A DNA stretch of 64,000 bases from Glutamicibacter halophytocola. GTDB lineage: Bacteria; Actinomycetota; Actinomycetes; Actinomycetales; Micrococcaceae. A program made the translations under genes and the position numbers. Where the stretch lies: contig NZ_CP012750.1 in assembly GCF_001302565.1 (NCBI RefSeq), forward strand, positions 2,294,001 to 2,358,000, read 5' to 3'. Below the pieces are notes generated by a model. The model was not told the origin of the DNA and searched no databases. It worked only from the letters and a program-made list of their open reading frames with translations. Shown here one piece after another: positions 36,889 through 43,478 of this stretch. Numbering within the stretch: position 1 is the first letter of the stretch; each line of letters starts with the position of its first letter.

Positions 36889-37668
36889 CTAATTTGCTGG
36901 GGATTTGATGCTTGGGGCCGGGATCGTGCCGCCATTGAGTTCGGCATCCTGGAAGACCGGGCGACCATCCTCAGCGACCTCCCGATCGCGCTTTTCGGCC
37001 TTCACTTCGGCTTCCTTGGAGTCTTGTGCAGACTCGGTCTTCTTCTCTGCTTCAGTTGAGGTCTTGCCCACAGTGGTCTTTGGCGTTGAAGATTTTTTGG
37101 ATTCAGCGTCCGCCTGGGTCCCCTCGCCTTCGCTGACACTGGCACCAGGCAATGGCAGGGTTCCATATTCCTGCTTATTGCCTTTGGCCTTGACGGCATC
37201 TTCGGCTTCCTGGGTTACCTTGCCTTCGGAGAGGCTGATCAGACCGGGAGCCCCTGGCGAGACCAGTCCAAGGTCCTTGGCCTTTGCCGCCAAAGCCTGC
37301 GGTGCAGCCAGTGACTGGGCTTCCTTGAGCAGGGCCTGGTTCTCTTGGGACAGTGCGCGCTCCTGGTTGCGCAGCGAAACTATGTCGTACTGTCGCTGGG
37401 CAACGGAGGTGTTGAGCAGCACCAGGGTGACAATGACGCTGAAGGCCAGCAGTACGAGGATCGCGGACATCGTAACCATGGAGCGACGGTTCGATTCCTT
37501 GATCCGAGGCACCAAGGAAAGGGTCACTCGCTGACGAGACTCGCCTTTAGGCAATTGGCTGGCAAGCACGGGCTCTGGGCGCAAGGCTCGTGCAGCGCTG
37601 CCTTCGACAACTGGCTGGTTGTTCACGGCTGCAATTTTCTGCACGCGACGCGGGGCTCGTTGGCTCAT
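36889..37668 (-). CDS. FtsL-like divisome protein with long hydrophilic C-terminus
   Basis: The position between rsmH and ftsI, one transmembrane helix (about residues 64-86), and a coiled coil directly after it (QRQYDIVSLRNQERALSQENQALLKEA, about 90-118) are those of FtsL/FtsLB-type proteins. The protein is 259 residues, longer than most FtsL, because a low-complexity charged tail of about 120 residues rich in Lys, Glu, Ser and Thr follows. A basic cytoplasmic segment of 60 residues precedes the helix. The ATG has GGAGC before it and starts 1 bp after the rsmH stop. FtsL sequence is poorly conserved, so the name rests on topology and context. Confidence 0.82.
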   Translation of the reverse strand: MSQRAPRRVQKIAAVNNQPVVEGSAARALRPEPVLASQLPKGESRQRVTLSLVPRIKESNRRSMVTMSAILVLLAFSVIVTLVLLNTSVAQRQYDIVSLRNQERALSQENQALLKEAQSLAAPQALAAKAKDLGLVSPGAPGLISLSEGKVTQEAEDAVKAKGNKQEYGTLPLPGASVSEGEGTQADAESKKSSTPKTTVGKTSTEAEKKTESAQDSKEAEVKAEKRDREVAEDGRPVFQDAELNGGTIPAPSIKSPAN

Positions 37669-37669
37669 C

Positions 37670-38662
37670 CTAGCTCCTCTTCAACACTCGCTCCACAGCT
37701 CGCAAACGAGCTGAGGCTGCACGGGAATTTTCCGCAATTTCCTGGTCGCTTGGCTTTTCGGTGCCCTTGGTCAGGACCTTGTATTCGGCCTTATGTTCTT
37801 CCAGCTCCACCGGGAATCCTGGAGGAGCAGAAGAGGTTGCACCCTGCACAAAGTGCCTCTTGGTGATCTTGTCTTCCAGGGAGTGGTAGCTCATCACGAC
37901 GACTCGGCCACCGACATTCAGAGCGCCCATCGCCGCAGGAATTGCGCGCTCCAGCACGTCGAGTTCCTCATTGACTGCGATGCGCAGGGCCTGGAAGGTC
38001 CGCTTGGCTGGATGTCCGCCATTTCTGGCGGCGGCGGCAGGAACCACATTCCGAATAATCTCGACAAGTTCCGCCGTCGTCGTAATCCGCGATTTTGCGC
38101 GTGCTTCAACGATGGCTGTTGAGATCCGTCCCGCGAATTTCTCTTCACCCCACTGGCGAATGATTCGCAGCAACTCGTCGCGCTCCAAGTCATTAACCAG
38201 ATCCTCGGCGGTTGGCCCTACCGAGGTGTCCATGCGCATATCCAGCGGAGCGTCATAGGAGTAGGCGAAACCACGTTCGCGCTCATCAAGCTGGAGCGAT
38301 GAAACGCCGAGGTCAAAAAGCACCCCGTCGACACCGGGAAAACCCAGGTCCTCGACGACGTCGGCAATTTCGTCATATACGGCGTGGACGAGATCAATGC
38401 GATCCTCAAATGGCTTCAGCCGGGCGCCGGCCAGCTCGTGAGCTTGCTCGTCACGGTCGAGACCGATGAGGTGGAGGTTGTCGAATCGTTTCAGAATTGC
38501 TTCCGAGTGTCCGCCCATTCCAAGGGTGCAGTCCACAACGATTGCCCTACGGCCTTCAGCATTTGCACGCTGAATACCTGGTGCGAGGAGATTGACGCAA
38601 CGGTCCAGAAGTACTGGAACATGGCGTTCGGATGCTGGTCGCTGGGAATCCTGATTTGGCAC
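37670..38662 (-). CDS. rsmH: 16S rRNA (cytosine-1402 N4)-methyltransferase RsmH
   Basis: SAM-dependent methylation of C1402 in 16S rRNA; formerly MraW. The 330-residue protein shows [13 protein letters not shown], the SAM site [32 protein letters not shown] and the C-terminal [17 protein letters not shown]. The open frame goes up to TTG 38713, but AAAGGGGG lies 4 bases before GTG 38662 and gives the normal family length, so that start is chosen. The 171-bp gap to mraZ holds a perfect small palindrome (see 38708-38720 in findings). Confidence 0.95.
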   Translation of the reverse strand: MPNQDSQRPASERHVPVLLDRCVNLLAPGIQRANAEGRRAIVVDCTLGMGGHSEAILKRFDNLHLIGLDRDEQAHELAGARLKPFEDRIDLVHAVYDEIADVVEDLGFPGVDGVLFDLGVSSLQLDERERGFAYSYDAPLDMRMDTSVGPTAEDLVNDLERDELLRIIRQWGEEKFAGRISTAIVEARAKSRITTTAELVEIIRNVVPAAAARNGGHPAKRTFQALRIAVNEELDVLERAIPAAMGALNVGGRVVVMSYHSLEDKITKRHFVQGATSSAPPGFPVELEEHKAEYKVLTKGTEKPSDQEIAENSRAASARLRAVERVLKRS

Positions 38663-38833
38663 TGCGCCCCCTTTCGCTGTTCGATCTGTTGTTGAGATCA
38701 GATCCCCCTCCAACCAAGTGGTGGTCCACCCTCTGGCTCCGGGGAAGTGAAGCCAGATGATTTGCCCCGCTAGGTGGCTGGAGATCTCATCCCAACATCA
38801 TCTGTTGCTGGATTGAACCTTGGCCTGGCGGCC

Positions 38834-39247
38834 TCAGTCCTCATCAGTATCGGAGAAAACATCTTCCTGTTCGTCCAAATACTGCTGCCAAGCCTGCGTG
38901 TCCCAGATTTCAATGCGGTTGCCCGCACCAATAACTGTCACTTCACGGTCAAGGCCGCCGTAAGTGCGAAGCACTTGCGGAATCGTGACGCGTCCCTGCT
39001 TGTCCGGAACTTCATCAGAGGCCCCAGAGAGGAACACACGTGCGTAGTCGCGTGCTCGTCGTGAGGTCAAAGATGCCTGCGCTAGTTGTTCGTGCTGCTT
39101 CTCGAACTCCCGCTGGCTAAAAACGTAAATACAACGTTCCTGACCACGAGTAAGCACCAGCCCATAGGACAACTCATCACGATATTTAGCAGGAAGAATC
39201 AGTCGACCCTTCTCGTCAAGTTTCGGCGTGTACGTTCCCAGGAACAT
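38834..39247 (-). CDS. mraZ: Transcriptional regulator MraZ
   Basis: A DNA-binding repressor of the dcw operon that binds repeats in its own promoter. The 137-residue protein has two SpoVT-AbrB-like half domains with the conserved [16 protein letters not shown] (about 10-25) and [18 protein letters not shown] (about 84-101). The frame is open to 39316, but ATG 39247 gives the standard [15 protein letters not shown] start, with AAAGG 8 bases before it. Its operator lies immediately upstream. Confidence 0.96.
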   Translation of the reverse strand: MFLGTYTPKLDEKGRLILPAKYRDELSYGLVLTRGQERCIYVFSQREFEKQHEQLAQASLTSRRARDYARVFLSGASDEVPDKQGRVTIPQVLRTYGGLDREVTVIGAGNRIEIWDTQAWQQYLDEQEDVFSDTDED

Positions 39248-39280
39248 GCACACCGCCTTTCCGCGAAGTGGCCGGAACCC

Positions 39281-39330
39281 CCACTCTTCTCTACTTGCCT
39301 CCACTTTACTCCACAACCCCCCACTGTCAA
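39281..39330 (-). promoter_or_regulatory. mraZ promoter covered by a five-repeat MraZ operator
   Basis: On the minus strand GTGG recurs at exact 10-bp steps: the plus-strand complements CCAC start at 39281, 39301, 39311 and 39321, with a one-mismatch CTAC at 39291. The same stretch holds TTGACA (39325-39330), a 16-base spacer and TAAAGT (39303-39308). The repeats thus cover the -35 to -10 region and the start point, ideal for autorepression. The 10-bp period matches the TGGG-type MraZ boxes known in other bacteria. Confidence 0.8.
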
Positions 39331-39754
39331 TGCGATTTTGCTGGTTTCGCGAGAGTCTGGAGTTAAAAATTGGCTAAATTTAGCGGTTTCTTGCGCCAAC
39401 TCCCGGTGGAGCGAAAATGGAGATCACACTCGGATACGAGCTTCGCTTCATGGATTTTTCCTGCGGAACCTGCGGAATCTAGGCAAATCTACGGCCCGTG
39501 GTGGGAAGTGGAGGACCTTGGGGAGGAAAGTGGGGCACGGTTCGCAACGCCGCTGAAAACTGAATCTTGGAATCTCCAGAGAATCCGAATTCCCGGATTG
39601 AGGCGTGTCGCGAACCGTGACCGCCCCCGGCGAGACTCGCTGCCCCAGGGGCACTGCGAAGCCATCCCGCGCCTGCTTCAATGCCGTCGGCTGTCAGAAG
39701 CGGGTTAGGTGGCCAATGCGACTGGAGATTCTAATCAAAGACAGGCTTTAAAGC
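39331..39754. other. 424-bp gap without a gene, upstream of mraZ
   Basis: No convincing reading frame: the frames here have poor composition and no ribosome-binding sites. The left end borders the mraZ promoter. The middle holds GTGG repeats on the plus strand (39498-39534) and a long inverted repeat (39536-39619). The right end borders the DUF3040 terminator. A non-coding RNA or upstream regulatory DNA for the dcw operon is possible. Confidence 0.5.
39536..39619. repeat. Long inverted repeat, possible structured RNA
   Basis: CACGGTTCGC (39536-39545) is perfectly complementary to GCGAACCGTG (39610-39619). The stem continues inward, after a small bulge, with ACGCC/GGCGT. The enclosed 50 bases contain further short complementary pieces (AATCCG/CGGATT). 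There is no T-run, so it is not a simple terminator. Confidence 0.55.
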
Positions 39755-39787
39755 AAAAAAGAGGTGTAACCCTTGGGCTACACCTCA
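39755..39787 (-). terminator. Terminator of the DUF3040 gene
   Basis: On the minus strand GAGGTGTA-GCCC pairs with GGGT-TACACCTC (39761-39786, one mismatch) and is followed by a run of six T. It lies 20 bp after the gene stop. Confidence 0.85.
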
Positions 39788-39806
39788 ATGTCTAAATGTA
39801 CGCGTA

Positions 39807-40190
39807 TCAGCTGTCGGACTGATCCCGTTTGCGCTGATTCCATCGTTCTTCAAGGCTAGACATGAACTGTGAATTGCTCTTCGCAGCAGACTTCGCGCCA
39901 TTACCGGCTGCGCGACCGACTTTTCCTGTGGCTGATTTGGTCAGCGCCAACAGCACGCCGCCAAACATGACAGCGAAACCAGCAACCCCGAGGATGATGA
40001 TGTGCTGCGAGATACCAAAAATCAGACCGGCCAGGCCAATGATGACCAGAAGAATGCCCAGCGCAATGTTTCGCGTAGAAAGGCGCCCTACGTTTGCAGG
40101 CCCCTTCATACTAGAGGCGAAGCGACGGTCTTCATGCAACTGCTTTTCAAGCTGCTCCAACAAACGCTGCTCGTGTTCCGATAGCGGCAT
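39807..40190 (-). CDS. DUF3040 family membrane protein
   Basis: A 127-residue actinobacterial protein starting MPLSEHEQRLLEQLEKQLHEDRRFA, the typical DUF3040 N-terminus, followed by two transmembrane segments (about 43-63 and 66-84) and a basic Ser-rich tail. Function is unknown; the family commonly neighbours dinB and mraZ in actinobacteria. AAGGAG 7 bases before ATG 40190 sets the start; the longer open frame to 40346 is not supported. It has its own terminator. Confidence 0.9.
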   Translation of the reverse strand: MPLSEHEQRLLEQLEKQLHEDRRFASSMKGPANVGRLSTRNIALGILLVIIGLAGLIFGISQHIIILGVAGFAVMFGGVLLALTKSATGKVGRAAGNGAKSAAKSNSQFMSSLEERWNQRKRDQSDS

Positions 40191-40372
40191 CGTCTTCTCC
40201 TTCCAAAGGCAAACTCGACGGTCGTTTACCGTCCTTAGGTTCAACGCCGAGTCAAGGGAAAAAGTTCCCCGATTCTTATGAGCCTTACTACTAGGATAGT
40301 CTCTTTTACGGCCAGCCTGCCAGTTGATCTTCACCACTGGTCTCATATACTCACCTGGCTCACAGAATACCT

Positions 40373-41539
40373 TTATTCCCTCGGTCGCAAAAAACGTGCC
40401 GGAGTCACCAACGATTGCGGGAACTTCTGTCCGATGAGGTCAGCCACCCGTTCAGCATCCCTCACCTTCTCATCCTTTGGATCAAGGCTCAGCTGCAGTC
40501 CAGCGGCAGAATCCTCAAGCCGCTCAGCGCGAATACCAATCAATCGCACGGGCTGGGTTAGCGGCAACAACTTTTTCAAGAGCAGCATGCCTGCCTCGCC
40601 CACGGTTGCCGAGGAGTCCGTCGCCGCTCCGAGCGCCCTTGAACGCGTCAGACCAGTGAAATCACGATATTTAATTTTCAGCCCGACGCCACCAGCCGAC
40701 TTGCCATGATCCCTCAAGCGCTTGGCCACACGGTGACTCAGGCGCAGCAGTTCATCTTCCAGCACCCGCACTTCAGAGACATCAACAGCAAACGTGTGTT
40801 CGGCTGAGATGCTCTTTTCGTCACGGGTTACCTCCACTGGACGTTCATCAATCCCATTGGCAAGTCGATGCAAGGATCGACCATGCTCCCCCATCCGGAC
40901 AATCAATCGCTCTTCGGGCTCGCGTGACAGCTGCCCGACGGTCTCGATACCCAGTGCGTGCAATTGCTGCCCGGTGCGCTTTCCTACACCCCACATTTTG
41001 GACACCGGAAGATCTTCGAGAAACTCCTCCGTGCGATCCGGTGCGATTACGGCCATGCCATCAGGCTTGGCATAAGTGGATGCAAGCTTTGCGATGAATT
41101 TGTTCTTGGCAATGCCCACGCTCGCTGGCAAACCCATGTTTTTCCGTATGTGCTCTCGAATAGTCCGGCCTATTTCCATAGGGCCGCCAAGCATGCGCAT
41201 GCTTCCAGTGACATCCAAAAATGCTTCATCAACGCTGACTTGCTCAACCAAGGGCGTCAGCGTGCGGAAGTAGGCCATGATTTCCCCAGAAGCCTGAGCG
41301 TACAAGTGGTGGCTCGGTTCAATTATTGTCGCCTCTGGCATAAGCGGAATAGCCTGGCTCATTGGCATCGCAGAATGGATCCCTCTGGCACGGCAGTCGT
41401 ACGAGGCTGAGAGCACAACGCTCCGCCCTTCGGGGAATCCGACGATGACTGGCTTGCCGACCAATTCGGGACGATTGCGCAGTTCCACGGAAACGAAAAA
41501 GGCGTCCATATCGACATGCAATACCGCGCGATGCACCAT
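40373..41539 (-). CDS. dinB: DNA polymerase IV DinB
   Basis: A Y-family polymerase for translesion synthesis and damage-induced mutagenesis. The 388-residue protein has the catalytic HVDMDAFFVSVE (8-19) and SVDEAFLDVTGS (near 102), the steric-gate region, the thumb helix-hairpin-helix VSKMWGVGKRTGQQLHALGI and a little-finger domain. No clear C-terminal beta-clamp peptide stands out beyond LQLSLD near residue 350. GGGGAGG precedes the ATG. A LexA-type box lies 44 bp upstream. Confidence 0.96.
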   Translation of the reverse strand: MVHRAVLHVDMDAFFVSVELRNRPELVGKPVIVGFPEGRSVVLSASYDCRARGIHSAMPMSQAIPLMPEATIIEPSHHLYAQASGEIMAYFRTLTPLVEQVSVDEAFLDVTGSMRMLGGPMEIGRTIREHIRKNMGLPASVGIAKNKFIAKLASTYAKPDGMAVIAPDRTEEFLEDLPVSKMWGVGKRTGQQLHALGIETVGQLSREPEERLIVRMGEHGRSLHRLANGIDERPVEVTRDEKSISAEHTFAVDVSEVRVLEDELLRLSHRVAKRLRDHGKSAGGVGLKIKYRDFTGLTRSRALGAATDSSATVGEAGMLLLKKLLPLTQPVRLIGIRAERLEDSAAGLQLSLDPKDEKVRDAERVADLIGQKFPQSLVTPARFLRPRE

Positions 41540-41582
41540 CTAGGCCTCCCCGTCCCTAATACAACGAACAACTCCACCATAC

Positions 41583-41598
41583 TCGAATATATGTTCGG
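41583..41598. promoter_or_regulatory. LexA (SOS) box of dinB
   Basis: TCGAATATATGTTCGG has the Gram-positive SOS pattern CGAAC-n4-GTTCG with one mismatch in the core. On the minus strand it lies just upstream of a candidate -10 TATGGT (41576-41581) and 44 bp before the dinB ATG, so LexA bound here would block dinB. The same gap carries the promoter of the divergent polyprenyl synthase gene. Confidence 0.68.
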
Positions 41599-41701
41599 AT
41601 TACACTCTGGTTGCATTTGAGGACCTGCGAAGCGCGATCCCAAACAATCACCGGTAGAGTTGTGTCTAACCAGTCGCACTTACCCGAAGAAATGATTTTG
41701 C

Positions 41702-42808
41702 ATGTCGCTGCCTGATTCTTTGCCATCCGTCGAGGCCAAAGCCTTGGACTTGAGCCAAACGTACACCGTTGAAGTTGCACGGTTGCTAGAAGAATTCTTG
41801 GCCACGAAAGGTGTTGAAGTTAGCCGGATTACTTCCAGTGCAGTCGAAATCGTCAACGCCATCAGCTCGCTCACCAAGGGCGGAAAGCGTTTGCGTCCGC
41901 TCTTTGCTTTCTGGGGATACCTAGGAGCCGGCGGGAACAAAGATTCAACCGACATTGTCCGCCTCGGTGTTGCATTGGAACTGTTCCAGGCGGCCGCGCT
42001 GATACACGATGACATCATCGACAATTCGGATACGCGCCGCGGACAACCTAGCGTGCACAAGCGCTTCGAGGCGCAACATCAAAAATTGGGATTAGCGGGA
42101 AGCGCCGCGGCGTACGGCAGTGCGAGCGCCATTCTGACCGGGGACCTTTGCCTGTCGTTGAGTGAAGAAGCATTCTCCGAAATCGACCATCTTCCTAAAG
42201 AGGCTCGCGTCATCTTCAACCAGATGCGAACTCAAGTAATGGCCGGTCAATATCTGGACGTTCTCGAGGAATCAGCCGGCCCAGCCTATGATCCTCGTGA
42301 AGCGGTGAAGCGCGCGCGCACCATCGTAAGGTTCAAGTCAGCGAAGTACTCCACGGAAAATCCGCTTTTGCTAGGAGGCGCATTAGCCGGAGCTGACGCC
42401 GAGCTCATGAACAGCTATTCAGCCTTCGCTTTGCCCCTCGGTGAAGCCTTCCAGCTTCGCGACGATGTCCTAGGGGTATTTGGCGACGCAGACGTTACCG
42501 GCAAGCCAACCGGTGGAGACCTATTGGAAGGTAAGCGAACAGAGCTCATCGCCCATGCCCTGCTGCTTTCAACCTTGGAAGAGCGCAGCTTCATTCAGTC
42601 GCGCCTCGGTGCTGCAGATATGTCCGTACAGGAAGTAGAACAGCTCAGCAGCATACTCCGCGATAGCGGCGCTCTCGAAGCAACAGAGGACAGCATCAGC
42701 GAACTAACGGAACAATCGCGTCAAGCACTCGAAAAATTGCCAATCGACTCGCAGGCTCGTGCCGGGCTCCAACAACTAAGCGACGCCGTCACCAAGCGCA
42801 CAAAATAG
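41702..42808 (+). CDS. Polyprenyl (geranylgeranyl-type) diphosphate synthase
   Basis: Condenses isopentenyl diphosphate with allylic diphosphates to make prenyl chains for quinones or carotenoids. The 368-residue protein has GGKRLRPLFAF near residue 60, the first Asp-rich motif DDIIDNSDTRRG near residue 102 and the second, LRDDVLGVFGD, near residue 255, followed by GKPTGGDLLEGKRT. Product length cannot be assigned with confidence; the small-to-medium-chain IdsA-type is the nearest group, also found next to an Rv2175c-like gene in mycobacteria. A terminator follows. Confidence 0.92.
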   Translation: MSLPDSLPSVEAKALDLSQTYTVEVARLLEEFLATKGVEVSRITSSAVEIVNAISSLTKGGKRLRPLFAFWGYLGAGGNKDSTDIVRLGVALELFQAAALIHDDIIDNSDTRRGQPSVHKRFEAQHQKLGLAGSAAAYGSASAILTGDLCLSLSEEAFSEIDHLPKEARVIFNQMRTQVMAGQYLDVLEESAGPAYDPREAVKRARTIVRFKSAKYSTENPLLLGGALAGADAELMNSYSAFALPLGEAFQLRDDVLGVFGDADVTGKPTGGDLLEGKRTELIAHALLLSTLEERSFIQSRLGAADMSVQEVEQLSSILRDSGALEATEDSISELTEQSRQALEKLPIDSQARAGLQQLSDAVTKRTK

Positions 42809-42832
42809 ATGCAATAATCACCGGCATATAAC

Positions 42833-42890
42833 AACGGGTCTCACCCCCCCCCGATCACTCGGGGCCAGGTTGAGACCCGTTCGTTGTTTT
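42833..42890 (+). terminator. Terminator of the polyprenyl synthase gene
   Basis: AACGGGTCTCA (42833-42843) pairs perfectly with TGAGACCCGTT (42871-42881), followed by a T-rich tract. The loop contains a run of nine C at 42844-42852. Confidence 0.85.
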
Positions 42891-42917
42891 TCAAGCAAAA
42901 CTCCGCAAAGAAAAGAG

Positions 42918-43271
42918 CTACCAGGCCAGCGCCTGCGCCCTCCTTCTAATTTCAGTTTTACGTCCGGAACGCAGGGCATTCATCGGCGTACCCGGCAGCG
43001 AGTCATCGTCCGTGAACAGCCACGAAATTGACTCTTCGTCAGAATAACCAGCGTCCAATAGAACCGAAAGAGTTCCCTTCAGGCTCTCTACCACCGAGCC
43101 ATCTTGGAGAAAATCAGCTGGGATGGAACGGATGTTCCGTTCACCGATTCGCACCGAGATAATTGCACGCTCGTCCAGCAAGCGGTGCACGCGGCGAATG
43201 TCTACATCTAATTCTTCTGCCACATCTGGCAGGGTCAGCCACTGGCCGACTAATTCTACGATTTCCTTCAC
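42918..43271 (-). CDS. Rv2175c-like DNA-binding protein
   Basis: A 117-residue protein with a winged-helix-type N-terminal region (WLTLPDVAEELDVDIRRVHRLLDERAIISVRIGERNIRSIPADFL, about 11-55) and the C-terminal Rv2175c domain (LKGTLSVLLDAGYSDEESISWLFTDDDSLPGTPMNALRSGRKTEIRRRAQALAW). In mycobacteria the homologue binds DNA and is phosphorylated by kinase PknL, encoded next to it; no kinase gene adjoins here. The start is GTG 43271 with only a weak site. The gene is divergent from the LysM transglycosylase. Confidence 0.9.
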   Translation of the reverse strand: MKEIVELVGQWLTLPDVAEELDVDIRRVHRLLDERAIISVRIGERNIRSIPADFLQDGSVVESLKGTLSVLLDAGYSDEESISWLFTDDDSLPGTPMNALRSGRKTEIRRRAQALAW

Positions 43272-43369
43272 CCATCAAGGTTCCCACAAATTCGGAAACT
43301 CCGCAGAAACTTTGGGAAAACTCGCCTCAGCAGTTTCCATGCGCCACATGAGTAGTGTAAATTTCCTTG

Positions 43370-43382
43370 TATCACTTTGATA
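43370..43382. promoter_or_regulatory. Inverted repeat between Rv2175c-like and LysM genes
   Basis: TATCA-ctt-TGATA is a perfect palindrome in the 207-bp divergent gap. It could be an operator for either gene. No matching regulator is identified. Confidence 0.3.
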
Positions 43383-43478
43383 ACAATTGCATCACAGACA
43401 ACATTAGGAACGTAAGCCTCTGGTGTTACCTGTGACGCAATGCCCGTTATTTTCACCGTATATATGAGGATCGACTCC

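Noticed and set aside
39448..39681. 77-codon minus-strand frame in the gap above mraZ
   Set aside because: Arg/Pro-rich without hydrophobic core or start signal; the overlap with a strong inverted repeat suggests non-coding DNA.
39518..39700. RNase P RNA (rnpB) resemblance: GGGAGGAAAGT on the plus strand and a later CAGAAGCGGGTTA
   Set aside because: The spacing of about 170 bases is far too short for a bacterial RNase P RNA, and the conserved GTCC after GAAAG and other core segments are missing.
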